The translations under genes and the position numbers were made by a program. The notes under the pieces are model-generated. The model worked only from the letters and a program-made list of their open reading frames with translations. It was not told the origin of the DNA and did not search any database. A stretch of DNA of 37,786 nt. It comes from Faecalicoccus sp. Its GTDB lineage: Bacteria; Bacillota_I; Bacilli_A; Erysipelotrichales; Erysipelotrichaceae. Below are positions 16,060 through 25,278 of the stretch, in pieces; position 1 is the stretch's first letter, and every line of letters begins with the position of its first letter. The DNA lies in assembly GCA_017941505.1 (NCBI GenBank), contig JAGAWH010000125.1:1-37786 (forward strand), given 5' to 3'.

Positions 16060-18543
16060 TTACAGATAGTGTCCCGTAATACTTTCGGGATTATTTTTAA
16101 CTTCATCCGGTGTTCCTTTTGCCACAATGACGCCGCCAAGTTCTCCACCTTCCGGGCCCATATCAATGATATAATCCGCATGATGAATCACATCTAAGTC
16201 ATGTTCGATCACAATGATGGTAGCTCCTAAATCCATTAAAGTATCAAAAACCCCTAATAAAGTTTCAACATCCTTTGGATGTAATCCAATCGTTGGTTCA
16301 TCAAAGACAAAGATGGAATCGGATTGGGCCCGACCCATTTCACCGGCAAGTTTTAAACGCTGAGCCTCGCCACCGGATAATCCCGGTGTTTCTTCACCCA
16401 AAGTTAAATAACCCAGTCCTAACTCTTTTAATATTTCTAATCTTGGCTGTACCCGCTTCATATCTTTACAGAAGGACAAAGCCGTATTTACATCCATATC
16501 CATGAGTTCCGGCATCGATTTGGCTTCCCCTGATTTATTGGTGATACGAATCGTTTTAGCTGTTTTACTATAACGGGAACCGCGACAATCCGGGCATGGA
16601 ACATCCACATCCGGTAGAAACTGGACATCTAAAGAAATCTGGCCGGTTCCATCACACATTGGACATCTAAGAGATCCTGTATTATAAGAAAAATCTCCGG
16701 CCTTATACCCTTTTGTCTTGGCAGATGGTGATCTGCCAAAAATCTTTCTTAATTCATCATGCACATTGGCATAGGTTGCCACGGTGGAACGCACATTAAT
16801 TCCGATTGGTGTGGCATCGATAAGTTTTATATGTTCGATCCCTTCTGCTTCTATCACCTTTACATGATCAGGTTTCGTTTTTTTGTTGCAGATGGAGTCA
16901 ATGGCCGGTACAAGGCTTTCTAAAACCATGGTAGTTTTACCGGAACCGGATACACCGGTGACAACCGTTAACCGATTTTTAGGAATATCAACCGATAATG
17001 GTTTCACCGTATGAATGGCATCGGTTTCCATATGTATTTTTCCATGAGAAAAGATATCTTCTTCACGATTTTTGATGGCATGTTTACCATTAAAATACTC
17101 ACCGATCACAGAATCCGGATTGTTTTGAAGTTCTTCAATGGTGCCCTGGGCAATGACCTGCCCACCATTTAGACCGGCCTCGGGTCCCATTTCAATCATA
17201 TAATCCGATTCTTTTAAGATTTGTAAATCATGATCGACCAAAAGAACGCTGTTTCCATCCTTAACCAAATCATGCATGACCCGATTCAATCCGACAATAT
17301 TGGCCGGATGTAAACCGATGGAAGGCTCATCCAATACATATAAAACACCGGTAGTACGATTACGGACGGCTTTAGCTAACTGCATGCGCTGTCTTTCTCC
17401 GGTGGATAAGGTAGAAGATGCTCTGTCTAACGTCAAATATCCTAATCCTAAATCCATCAAACGAGAGGCATTTTCTAAATACGATTCGATAATATTATTT
17501 GCCATCGGGCGCATTTTCTCCGGCAATGAGTCCGGTACCTTTTTTACCCATTCAATGGAGTCTTTTAAATTCATCTGACAGACTTCATCTAAAGACAAGC
17601 CCATAATCTTAGGAGCACGTGCTGCCTCGCTAAGACGGGTTCCATTACATTCCGGGCAGATATCTTCCTTAAGAAATTTCTCTACCCGTTTCATACCTTT
17701 TTCATCCTTGACCTTATTTAAGGCATTTAATACGGTATTGACAGCACTGTAATAGGTAAAATCCATTTCTGTGGCAAGAGGATTATCCGAATTTTTCGGA
17801 CGGTAGAAAATATGTTTCTTTTCCATCGGTCCATCATAGACAATATCCTTTTCCTCATCGGTGAGATCTTTAAAAGGAACATCCGTGCGTACTCCCATAG
17901 CACGGCATACATCGACCATCAAGGCCCACATCAATGAGTTCCATGGGGCAACCGCTCCTTCATCCAGCGTTAAATTTTCATTCGGAATCAAAGTAGACCT
18001 ATCCACCGTACGAACCATACCGGTCCCACCGCAGCACTTGCAGGCTCCCTGTGAATTAAAGGCAAGCTCCTCCGCTCCCGGTCCGTAAAAATGCTCCCCA
18101 CACTCCGGGCAGATGATTTCCTGCATAGCAGCAACTTCAAAGCCCGGTTTAACATAATGACCGTTCGGGCAGCGATGAGAAGCCAGTCTTGAAAACATCA
18201 AGCGTAAACTGTTTAATAATTCCGTTCCGGTTCCAAAGGTAGAGCGGATTCCCGGTACTCCCGGTCTTTGATGTAAGGCAAGAGATGCCGGTACATATAA
18301 GACTTCATCGACATCGGCCCTGGATGCCTGTGTCATACGTCTTCTTGTATACGTTGATAACGATTCCAAATATCGTCTGGATCCTTCTGCATATAACACA
18401 CCTAATGCCAGGGATGATTTTCCGGAGCCGGATACTCCGGCAATTCCGACAATTTCATGAAGAGGAATATCCACATCGATATTTTTTAGATTGTGGACCC
18501 TGGCCCCTCTTACTTCAATTTTCATTGGCTGTGTATCTTTCAT
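16060..18543 (-). CDS. UvrA paralogue lacking the UvrB-binding domain (UvrA2 class)
   Basis: This 827-residue protein is a tandem ABC ATPase of the UvrA family, but about 110 residues shorter than true UvrA. Walker A motifs are GVSGSGKSS at 36-44 and GVSGSGKTT in the second half. The second signature is canonical (LSGGEAQRLKLA), while the first is altered (LSTGERQRMQLA). The sequence passes directly from the RCPNGHYVKPG region to the CPECGEHF...CKCCGGTG zinc region. The segment between, which binds UvrB in true UvrA, is therefore missing. This is the UvrA2/DrrC-like class tied to drug or DNA-adduct tolerance. It precedes the cysteine desulfidase gene by 14 bases. Confidence 0.9.
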   Translation of the reverse strand: MKDTQPMKIEVRGARVHNLKNIDVDIPLHEIVGIAGVSGSGKSSLALGVLYAEGSRRYLESLSTYTRRRMTQASRADVDEVLYVPASLALHQRPGVPGIRSTFGTGTELLNSLRLMFSRLASHRCPNGHYVKPGFEVAAMQEIICPECGEHFYGPGAEELAFNSQGACKCCGGTGMVRTVDRSTLIPNENLTLDEGAVAPWNSLMWALMVDVCRAMGVRTDVPFKDLTDEEKDIVYDGPMEKKHIFYRPKNSDNPLATEMDFTYYSAVNTVLNALNKVKDEKGMKRVEKFLKEDICPECNGTRLSEAARAPKIMGLSLDEVCQMNLKDSIEWVKKVPDSLPEKMRPMANNIIESYLENASRLMDLGLGYLTLDRASSTLSTGERQRMQLAKAVRNRTTGVLYVLDEPSIGLHPANIVGLNRVMHDLVKDGNSVLLVDHDLQILKESDYMIEMGPEAGLNGGQVIAQGTIEELQNNPDSVIGEYFNGKHAIKNREEDIFSHGKIHMETDAIHTVKPLSVDIPKNRLTVVTGVSGSGKTTMVLESLVPAIDSICNKKTKPDHVKVIEAEGIEHIKLIDATPIGINVRSTVATYANVHDELRKIFGRSPSAKTKGYKAGDFSYNTGSLRCPMCDGTGQISLDVQFLPDVDVPCPDCRGSRYSKTAKTIRITNKSGEAKSMPELMDMDVNTALSFCKDMKRVQPRLEILKELGLGYLTLGEETPGLSGGEAQRLKLAGEMGRAQSDSIFVFDEPTIGLHPKDVETLLGVFDTLMDLGATIIVIEHDLDVIHHADYIIDMGPEGGELGGVIVAKGTPDEVKNNPESITGHYL

Positions 18544-18590
18544 AATAACCTCGGTTTCTTAAGCAATCATAACACTTTTCAAGGCAAAAG

Positions 18591-18613
18591 AAAAAACCGG
18601 ATTCGCTCCGGTT
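18591..18613 (-). terminator. Terminator of mscL
   Basis: Minus strand AACCGGA-GCGAA-TCCGGTT is followed by a T run. It lies 15 bases after the mscL stop and leaves only about 47 bases for the promoter of the UvrA-like gene. Confidence 0.9.
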
Positions 18614-18628
18614 CTCTAAGTGAATGAC

Positions 18629-18991
18629 TTACTTGTTCTTTAATAAATCGCGGATTTCTTCTAAAAGAACGATCTGTGGATCTGGTTCTGGTTCCGGTTC
18701 CGGTTCTTCTGCTTTCTTAGGCATAGCTTTCTGAGCAGCCTTTACAAAGAAGAATAAAGAAGTTCCGACGATCAGGAAGTTAACAACGGCATTGATGAAG
18801 TTACCAATCATGATCGGACCAAGCGTGATCGCTGAGAAGTCAGGCTGTCCGAAGATGGCTCCGATAAGCGGTGTAATGATGTCTTCAACAAGTGAAGTAA
18901 CGATTGCACCAAAAGCGCCACCAAATACTACTGCAACTGCCAGATCAAGTACGTTTCCCTTAAATAAGAACTCTTTCAACTCTTTAATCAT
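18629..18991 (-). CDS. mscL: Large-conductance mechanosensitive channel
   Basis: This 120-residue pentameric channel opens under high membrane tension during osmotic downshock. FLFKGNVLDLAVAVVFGGAF is the family's N-terminal helix and first membrane helix, and the second membrane helix lies at about 62-88. Before the C-terminal bundle helix (IVLLEEIRDLLKNK) there is an acidic EP repeat, EPEPEPEPDP, which is longer than the linker in most MscL proteins. AAGG precedes the start. It is monocistronic, with its own promoter and terminator. Confidence 0.96.
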   Translation of the reverse strand: MIKELKEFLFKGNVLDLAVAVVFGGAFGAIVTSLVEDIITPLIGAIFGQPDFSAITLGPIMIGNFINAVVNFLIVGTSLFFFVKAAQKAMPKKAEEPEPEPEPDPQIVLLEEIRDLLKNK

Positions 18992-19021
18992 AATCTAACG
19001 CCTTCTTTCTTTAATGACTTA

Positions 19022-19050
19022 ATAATACCCAATTTAGTCTTTGTAATCAA
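19022..19050 (-). promoter_or_regulatory. mscL promoter
   Basis: On the minus strand, TTGATT (19045-19050), a 17-base spacer, then TATTAT (19022-19027). The start codon is about 30 bases further. Confidence 0.65.
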
Positions 19051-19096
19051 TTGGTTTTTTGTAAACAAGAGGTTAATTTTTCTGAAACCGCTTTCT

Positions 19097-19585
19097 TTAT
19101 GAACGGAGTTTTTCTTTCTTTTCATCACTCAATTTAATGGCGACAAGTTTTCCCTCATGTTCCAGCCAGATGCACCCGTTTTTTGAATCATAAGATTCAA
19201 AGCGGGCATTCTTGAACTGTTTTTCCCATTTCTTTTTTAAAGAGATCATCGTCTTTAAATTCAAATCGGATGACAATACCTTATACGCAAATAAAAATTG
19301 ATGGACATCCCGACATACAACAACCTGTTCATCTTTAGGTAAGTTATCAATTTCCTTTCTGGATGAAAGGATCAAATAATACTTTTTCTTAGGATCACGG
19401 TATAAAAACGGATAGGTCATATAGAATAAATTCTTACATTTTGAACACTGGTGTGTAAAATAAGTACCATCTTGAAGATGTTTGTCACAGGCATCGTTCA
19501 TGCCGGCAATACAGAAGGTATCGCGCTTGATGTGAAAAACATGCCCGCAATGCGGACATGTGATCTCTATCATTCTTTCTTTCAT
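19097..19585 (-). CDS. CpXC-domain zinc-binding protein
   Basis: This protein of about 162 residues belongs to the CpXC family (function unknown). It has an N-terminal EITCPHCGHVF and a later CSKCKNLF pair that together should bind zinc. The start at 19585 gives a 4-base ATGA overlap with the stop of the aminopeptidase gene. A later ATG at 19573 (MIEITCPHCG) is also possible. It is the last gene of the three-gene run with the membrane protein and the aminopeptidase. I saw no clear hairpin terminator behind it. Confidence 0.75.
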   Translation of the reverse strand: MKERMIEITCPHCGHVFHIKRDTFCIAGMNDACDKHLQDGTYFTHQCSKCKNLFYMTYPFLYRDPKKKYYLILSSRKEIDNLPKDEQVVVCRDVHQFLFAYKVLSSDLNLKTMISLKKKWEKQFKNARFESYDSKNGCIWLEHEGKLVAIKLSDEKKEKLRS

Positions 19586-21360
19586 ATAATGATGGGATGA
19601 CAGACTTCCTTGAGCCACTTGTATTCATCCACGCCCATATACGGAGAAATCCTGTCAAAGACTTCTTTATGGTAATCATTGATCCATTTGAGTTCATCTT
19701 TTGTAAGAAGCGAGGTATCAATTCCATCGCGGTCAAAAGGAACATAGGTTAAACAATCCATATGCATAAACTGTCCATAGAAGTTCTTTTCGCCTTTGAC
19801 CACTACATATTCATTTTCATGACGGATTCCAAACTCCCCTTCCACATAAACTCCCGGTTCATTGGATTGGATCATGCCTTCCTCTAATACGCAGTTATCG
19901 TTACGTTCCGGAACAATTCTCCACCTGAATCCATTCGGACTCTCGTGAACATTGGATAAATGCCCTACTCCATGTCCGGTACCGCATTGGTAATCCATAT
20001 TTTCATCCCACAGAGGACCGCGTGCCAGAATATCCAGATTGACACCGCGGCAGCCATAAAGCCAGTTGGCCTTGGCAAGGCGGATATGCGAGCGAAGGGC
20101 CAGCGTAAACCATTTCTTTTCTTCTCTGGAGATAGGACCCAATACAATGGTACGGGTAATATCAGTCGTTCCATCCAAATACTGTCCGCCGCTGTCCACC
20201 AGCAACATGCCTTCTTTTTCTAACTCTGTTTCATTGTTAGGATCCGCTTTATAATGCATCAAGGCTGCATGTTCTTTATAGGCGCAGATCGTATCAAAGC
20301 TGTCTTCTATATATAACTGCTGGCGTCTTCTATAAGCCATTAATTTTTCCTGAGCAGATACTTCGGTAATGGTTTGAAGTCCGACATTTCTTTTTAACCA
20401 ATAGATAAATCGAGTTACGGCAACCGCATCTTTAAGATGCGCATTTTTCGTATTCTTAAGCTCCACTTCATTTTTACAGGCCTTCATCAAAATAATCGGA
20501 GACGCTTCTTCGACAGCGGATGTTCCAATCAAAGATCCAAGTAAACTGTTTACTGTAGATGGATCATATAATACCGGTGCTTCCAAATTTGAAACATCTT
20601 CATAAATTTGATTGTAAGGCAATGTATTGATATTATTCTTTTCAAATAAATCACTGGATACATCATCTAAACGTGAATCATCGATATAAATATTTCCACC
20701 GTTTAAAGTAACAACGGCATAGGCAAGGGCTACCGGGTAACACGGTATATCACGAGCTCTTAGATTAAAGAGCCATGCGATCTCATCTAAACGGGTAATA
20801 ACCATAGACCTGGCATGAAGCTCTTTCATCTTAACTCTTACCATTTCTAACTTTTCATCGATGGAGTATCCGGCATATTTTTCATCGTAGTGGAATGTGT
20901 TTGTAGCAGGTAAAGATGGTCTGTCATTCCATATTGAATCGACAAGGTCAATATCATTGACCACGTTAAGATGATGAAAATCAAAGGCATGCATCCATTT
21001 ACGATAGTCCTGCATGCTGACAACTTTTCCATCAAAGCCGACACTTTCCCCTTCCTTTAATGAATCGGTAATATACTGTTCCAAAGAAACCGTTTCCGGC
21101 TGACCGCTTTTCATAAGATCAATACCGGTGTCTTTAAGTTGGTCGGCAGCTTGAATAAAGTAGCGCCCATCGGTCCATAGAGCTGCCTTATCTTTTAATA
21201 CGACCAAAGTGCCTGCACTTCCGGTAAAGCCGGACACATACTTACGGCAGGCAAAATGTTCACAGACATATTCGGTATTATGGTAATCCCCTGTCGGAAT
21301 AATATAAGCCGAGATATTGTGCTTATTCATTTCATCTCGCAGAAGTTCAAGTCTTTCCAT
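19582..21360 (-). CDS. Xaa-Pro aminopeptidase (M24B)
   Basis: This 592-residue cytoplasmic metallopeptidase removes N-terminal residues preceding proline. The length matches the long, eukaryote-like APP1 class, with two creatinase-type N-terminal domains (first at about 1-130), the pita-bread catalytic domain and a C-terminal extension. Metal ligands are visible in LLVDSGGQYLDGTTDITRT (two Asp), GTGHGVGHLSNVHE (His), SNEPGVYVEG (Glu) and IRHENEYVVV (Glu). AGGTG precedes the start. It lies 2 bases after the membrane protein gene. Confidence 0.93.
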   Translation of the reverse strand: MERLELLRDEMNKHNISAYIIPTGDYHNTEYVCEHFACRKYVSGFTGSAGTLVVLKDKAALWTDGRYFIQAADQLKDTGIDLMKSGQPETVSLEQYITDSLKEGESVGFDGKVVSMQDYRKWMHAFDFHHLNVVNDIDLVDSIWNDRPSLPATNTFHYDEKYAGYSIDEKLEMVRVKMKELHARSMVITRLDEIAWLFNLRARDIPCYPVALAYAVVTLNGGNIYIDDSRLDDVSSDLFEKNNINTLPYNQIYEDVSNLEAPVLYDPSTVNSLLGSLIGTSAVEEASPIILMKACKNEVELKNTKNAHLKDAVAVTRFIYWLKRNVGLQTITEVSAQEKLMAYRRRQQLYIEDSFDTICAYKEHAALMHYKADPNNETELEKEGMLLVDSGGQYLDGTTDITRTIVLGPISREEKKWFTLALRSHIRLAKANWLYGCRGVNLDILARGPLWDENMDYQCGTGHGVGHLSNVHESPNGFRWRIVPERNDNCVLEEGMIQSNEPGVYVEGEFGIRHENEYVVVKGEKNFYGQFMHMDCLTYVPFDRDGIDTSLLTKDELKWINDYHKEVFDRISPYMGVDEYKWLKEVCHPIII

Positions 21361-21362
21361 AG

Positions 21363-22079
21363 TTACACCTGTACTTTCTTAACATGATATGCCTTATGCA
21401 GCATATACGGTAAAAAGTATCCAATTAAGGCATTCAGTACCACCAGGAAAACAACCTTGATGGTAAAGGATACAAGATTTCTTCCTTTATAGGTATCTTC
21501 TAAGCGCATGTATTTAAATTGTGCCCAGAGATAATACATCGGAATCATGTAAAGAATGCCCTGTACAAATACCGCTGCCACATACGGGCGCGATAAATAG
21601 TAATACCAGTTTAACATCTGGTTGGTGAATAGATTGGCTCGAAATTGAGCGATATCCGCATACAACATATAATTATTGAAGACACCGGCTGCTGCCAGAA
21701 AACCGATGGCTGCCATTAAATATACACAATAGAAAACGACAAAACGTCTTTTCTTGGATTCCTCTGCCATTACACGGTTTGCCTGTCCAAGTACGGAAAG
21801 ATAAGAAAATAAGATCATGATACCGTAAATCACCATATAGAACGGAATAAACGCAAAAAGAAAACAGAAGATCACATTGAGAAATAAAGCCGTGTTGGCA
21901 AGGCTGTCTACATAATCTCTGCGTCTGCGAATTTTGCGCATACCCCATTTCTCAAAGGAAAATCGTTTTGTGATAAAATCCATGACACCTCTTGGTAAAA
22001 GGGATAAAACTACCCCTATCAACAGCGTCACTACAGTAATACCTGCCATAATCAGCAAATCTTGGCTTATGATTTCCAT
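21363..22079 (-). CDS. Unknown multi-pass membrane protein
   Basis: I do not recognise a family. The protein has about 238 residues and roughly five to six hydrophobic segments: 10-30, 65-90, 115-140, 175-195 and 215-235. A very basic loop (KWGMRKIRRRRDYVD) follows the first helix and should face the cytoplasm. The ATG at 22079 lies 7 bases after AGGGAGAGGG. An upstream TTG at 22085 lies only one base after it and is less likely. It is the first gene of a run with the aminopeptidase and the CpXC protein. Confidence 0.7.
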   Translation of the reverse strand: MEIISQDLLIMAGITVVTLLIGVVLSLLPRGVMDFITKRFSFEKWGMRKIRRRRDYVDSLANTALFLNVIFCFLFAFIPFYMVIYGIMILFSYLSVLGQANRVMAEESKKRRFVVFYCVYLMAAIGFLAAAGVFNNYMLYADIAQFRANLFTNQMLNWYYYLSRPYVAAVFVQGILYMIPMYYLWAQFKYMRLEDTYKGRNLVSFTIKVVFLVVLNALIGYFLPYMLHKAYHVKKVQV

Positions 22080-22186
22080 GTTCAATCCCTCTCCCTAAAA
22101 TATGAACAAAAAAAAGATATACTAAGTGATTCTTGAAATATTTTAAAATAAAACAACCAATAAGTCTAGTTATCCGAAAGAATCGT

Positions 22187-22215
22187 TTGATTATACGACC
22201 GTTCGGTCGTATAAT
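22187..22215 (+). promoter_or_regulatory. TetR-operon promoter with perfect operator
   Basis: TTGATT (22187-22192), a 17-base spacer and TATAAT (22210-22215) make a strong promoter. The spacer is an operator with perfect 11-base arms, TTATACGACCG-TT-CGGTCGTATAA (22191-22214). GACCGTTCGGTC is the classic core found near many TetR-family genes. A TATAAT also occurs on the opposite strand at 22190-22195, so the same operator might affect leftward transcription. Confidence 0.85.
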
Positions 22216-22238
22216 ACCATATAAGAGGTTGTATAATC

Positions 22239-22838
22239 ATGAAAAAACAGGATATTTTAGAAGCTGCACTGGACCTTGCATGCGAAAAAGGACTGGATAA
22301 TCTTTCCATGTCCATGATCGCCAACGAAGTCCATTTAAAAAAATCATCTTTATATTCGCATTTCAAATCCAAGGAAGAGCTCATCCAAAGTATGTATGGA
22401 TATTTCCGTGATAAGGCAAAAGAACAGCGGGGTGTCGTTGGGATCAATTATGATGTTCTTTTTGAAGGTAGATCATTTCAGGATATTTTAAAAGAATGTG
22501 TCAACTCCTATCGAGATATGGTCCTGTCTTCCGATCTCTTTCGCTTCTATAAGGTCATCTTATCTCAAAGAGTTTATAATCCGATGGCAGCTCGTATTAT
22601 GGTTGAGGAAACCAATACGATGATTCAGGCCACAAAGCTTTTATTCTATGCTTTGTCTGCTAAAAAAATAGTAGATTTTACCAATCCGGATGCAGCTGCC
22701 CTAAGCTTTGCGATGTCAGTTCACTCTATTATCAACTTTGAATGCGATGCACAAAATGCGAATGTTTATGATGCCGATGGTCTTATGGATATCTATATTG
22801 AAGAATTCTGCAGAATATATGGAGGTAACAGTGAATGA
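22239..22838 (+). CDS. TetR-family transcriptional regulator
   Basis: This 199-residue repressor has an N-terminal TetR helix-turn-helix (DILEAALDLACEKGLDNLSMSMIANEVHLKKSSLYSHF... at about 4-40) and a divergent all-helical ligand domain. AGAGG precedes the ATG. The operator covers its own promoter, so autoregulation is very likely. It overlaps the GNAT gene by 4 bases (ATGA) and should control that gene and the DUF998 protein. The ligand is unknown. Confidence 0.93.
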   Translation: MKKQDILEAALDLACEKGLDNLSMSMIANEVHLKKSSLYSHFKSKEELIQSMYGYFRDKAKEQRGVVGINYDVLFEGRSFQDILKECVNSYRDMVLSSDLFRFYKVILSQRVYNPMAARIMVEETNTMIQATKLLFYALSAKKIVDFTNPDAAALSFAMSVHSIINFECDAQNANVYDADGLMDIYIEEFCRIYGGNSE

Positions 22839-23800
22839 GTATTTTAACAACAGAACGACTGGTCTTGCGGCCATGGAAAGAAAGCGATGCTTGTATCTTA
22901 TATGAATATGCCAAAGATGAAAGAGTGGGTCCCATTGCCGGATGGTATCCTCATTCAAGTGTTGAAAACTCCTTAGAAATCATAAAAAACATTTTGATGG
23001 TTGATGAGACATATGCGCTTTGTTTAAAAAATGACGATAATCCGATTGGAAGTATAAGCTTACGTATTGGAAATCATAACAATGAAAAAGATGGTGAAAT
23101 TGGATATTGGATTGGTGTTCCCTTCCGGGGGCAGGGTTTAATACCCGAAGCTGTTCGGGAGATATTACGCCATGGTTTTGTAGATCTTAAACTCGAAACA
23201 ATTTGGGGCAATTATTTTGAGGGAAACGAACAATCCAAACGGGTATTGGAAAAATGCGGTTTTACTTATAACCATACCGAAAAAGACATTTATTGGAAGA
23301 TTATGAATGATATACGTACTGAGCATTTCACCAGACTTACTGAAAAAGAGTGGATCAACAAATTTGAAATTCGAAAATGCGAAACAGATGAAATCAATAT
23401 GGCTCTTGATCTGGCATGGAAAGTTTTTAAGGAATTTGAATCCCCTGTCTATTCCAAGGAAGGAACCGAAGAGTTTTACAAATCCATTCACAATAAAAAC
23501 TATCTTTCGGGAATTGAATACTATGGCGCATTTGATCAAAATAAACTTATTGGTGAAATTGGCATCCGTCCGGAAAAGGGACATATCTGTTTTTTCTTTG
23601 TGGATGGAAAGTATCATCGCTTAGGTATCGGAACAAAGTTATTCCAAACTATTTGCCAAATCTATCCAAAGCAGAATATCACCTTAAATTCCTCTCCTTA
23701 CGGACTTGATTTCTATCATGCACTGGGATTTATCGGAACAGACAGTGAGCAGACCGTCAATGGAATTCGTTTTACTCCGATGGTTTATGAAAGGAAATAA
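22835..23800 (+). CDS. Tandem GNAT acetyltransferase (two-domain fusion)
   Basis: This 321-residue protein contains two different acetyl-CoA-dependent N-acetyltransferase domains. Domain 1 (about 1-165) is RimJ/RimL-like, with TERLVLRPW at the start and acetyl-CoA loop PFRGQGL (96-102). Domain 2 (about 176-321) has a second loop HRLGIG (261-266) and a typical FYHALGF end. Between them, LTEKEW resembles the usual C-terminus of a RimJ-type enzyme, so the joint looks like a fusion of two ORFs. It is under TetR control and could modify a toxic compound or a protein. Acceptors cannot be predicted. Confidence 0.88.
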   Translation: MSILTTERLVLRPWKESDACILYEYAKDERVGPIAGWYPHSSVENSLEIIKNILMVDETYALCLKNDDNPIGSISLRIGNHNNEKDGEIGYWIGVPFRGQGLIPEAVREILRHGFVDLKLETIWGNYFEGNEQSKRVLEKCGFTYNHTEKDIYWKIMNDIRTEHFTRLTEKEWINKFEIRKCETDEINMALDLAWKVFKEFESPVYSKEGTEEFYKSIHNKNYLSGIEYYGAFDQNKLIGEIGIRPEKGHICFFFVDGKYHRLGIGTKLFQTICQIYPKQNITLNSSPYGLDFYHALGFIGTDSEQTVNGIRFTPMVYERK

Positions 23801-23801
23801 T

Positions 23802-24431
23802 ATGAACAAAAAATTGATTCAATGGATGGGACTTACCGGTATTGCGACTTTATTGTCCTATACAGCAGCTGTGATTTTTGCGCCTGCTGCTTATCCGGGA
23901 TACAATTGGATGCGCCAGGCCGTCAGTGACTTATCTGCACAAAACGCTCCTTCAAGGATGTTATGGAATCAGCTTGCTGCAATATATAATATATGCAGTG
24001 TTGTCTGTCCGACATGTGTATCCATTTATGTATCCGAGAATAAAACTGCCTCCAAGACATTTCGCACAGGAGTTTACTTATTTACTATCATGTGCTGGAT
24101 ATCCAATATCGGATATGCCATGTTCCCCCTTAACAATGCAGGAAAAGAGATTGCGACTTTCCAGGAAATGATGCATATAGCAGTTACTGCAATCGTCGTA
24201 GTGTTATCGATTGTATCTTTAGTGTTGATCATATTTGCAGGATTTAAAAATCAAGATGTAAGAGGCGTATCCATCTTTGCATTTATTGCGTTTTTTATGA
24301 TGTTGATCGGTGCTGTTGGGCAGGGTATGGTTCCACCAAAGTATTTTGGCATTGTCGAGCGCTTCAGTGTATTTGCGGCAGTAGGCTTTAATGCCGTTCT
24401 GGGTATCCAATTATTTCAAGGCTTCCACTAA
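23802..24431 (+). CDS. DUF998 membrane protein
   Basis: This 209-residue protein has about six predicted membrane helices and the family's YPGYNWMRQAVSDLSA motif near residues 31-46. Its function is unknown. The start at 23802 follows AAAGGAAAT and lies one base after the stop of the GNAT gene. A longer frame inside the GNAT gene is not used. It is the last gene of the TetR operon. Confidence 0.87.
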   Translation: MNKKLIQWMGLTGIATLLSYTAAVIFAPAAYPGYNWMRQAVSDLSAQNAPSRMLWNQLAAIYNICSVVCPTCVSIYVSENKTASKTFRTGVYLFTIMCWISNIGYAMFPLNNAGKEIATFQEMMHIAVTAIVVVLSIVSLVLIIFAGFKNQDVRGVSIFAFIAFFMMLIGAVGQGMVPPKYFGIVERFSVFAAVGFNAVLGIQLFQGFH

Positions 24432-24456
24432 AAAACGGAAGTTTTTTTTACTTCCG
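24430..24456 (-). terminator. Terminator between DUF998 and mscS genes
   Basis: CGGAAGT (24436-24442) pairs with ACTTCCG (24450-24456) across an A8/T8 loop. On the minus strand it is followed by six T, so it mainly ends the MscS transcript, directly at its stop codon. It may also act weakly on the plus strand. Confidence 0.82.
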
Positions 24457-25230
24457 CTATTCATTCAACAATACATGATCCGGTAATACCGCAATTCCCT
24501 TTTCAATCCGCTTTTTCTGAACTGCATCATTTAATAGATACAAAACATCCCAATAATCTTCAAAATCTACATAACAATATAAGGATACAAACATCGCATC
24601 TTTAGAATATCTTTCAATACAGGCACGATATTCATCTAGAATAAAGTAATCCTTATGTTCTTCTAAAACTTCATTTCCAAGATCAATTGCCTGTTGAGAA
24701 TCCGTTTCTAAAGATACCGGAAATAAGACATGAACACGACGGACTTTCTCCGAAGAGAAATTGGTAACGGTTGTGGAGGCAATCTTGGAATTTGGAATAA
24801 CTACATCCTGTACATCTAAGGTAATCATAATGGTATGTAACATCTGTATTTCTTTGACGGTTCCTTCATAATCATCCACCTTTATATAATCACCGACAAT
24901 AAAAGGCTTTGTGAATAAAATACGAAGACCTCCAAAAAAAGAGGCAACCGTTTCCTGTAAAGCCATGGACAAACCTAAAGCGACTGCCGAAAGAGAACCG
25001 ATGATCACCGAGATATTCACTCCTAAGCAGGATAAAGCTACACAGAAACCTAAGATTTTAATAATAATGGATGCACTGGATCCCATAAAAGTAATAACAC
25101 CAGCATTATTGACTTTATCGGCAAAACGCATAATTAATTTGCGGGCAGCCTTGCTGATAAAGTAACTGATAATTAATACAACCAAAGCCATCGCAAATTG
25201 CCAGCAATACTGCATCAAGACCTGTTCCAT
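24457..25230 (-). CDS. Small-conductance mechanosensitive channel, MscS family
   Basis: This 257-residue heptameric-type channel has three N-terminal membrane helices. The pore helix is SAVALGLSMALQETVASFFGGLRILFTKPFIVGDYI, which is the best-conserved MscS region, and it is followed by the beta domain (VQDVVIPNSKIASTTVTNFS). I start at 25230 because AGGAGG lies 7 bases upstream. A longer frame would run into the tRNA terminator. It lies downstream of tRNA-Gln but is separated from it by that terminator. Confidence 0.92.
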   Translation of the reverse strand: MEQVLMQYCWQFAMALVVLIISYFISKAARKLIMRFADKVNNAGVITFMGSSASIIIKILGFCVALSCLGVNISVIIGSLSAVALGLSMALQETVASFFGGLRILFTKPFIVGDYIKVDDYEGTVKEIQMLHTIMITLDVQDVVIPNSKIASTTVTNFSSEKVRRVHVLFPVSLETDSQQAIDLGNEVLEEHKDYFILDEYRACIERYSKDAMFVSLYCYVDFEDYWDVLYLLNDAVQKKRIEKGIAVLPDHVLLNE

Positions 25231-25242
25231 ACTTCCTCCTAT

Positions 25243-25268
25243 AAAAAAAAGCACATTGGAATGTGCTT
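25243..25268 (-). terminator. Terminator of the tRNA-Gln gene
   Basis: Minus strand AAGCACATT-CC-AATGTGCTT followed by a run of T. The stem is nine perfect pairs, ten bases past the tRNA 3' end. Confidence 0.92.
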
Positions 25269-25278
25269 CGTTGACAAA

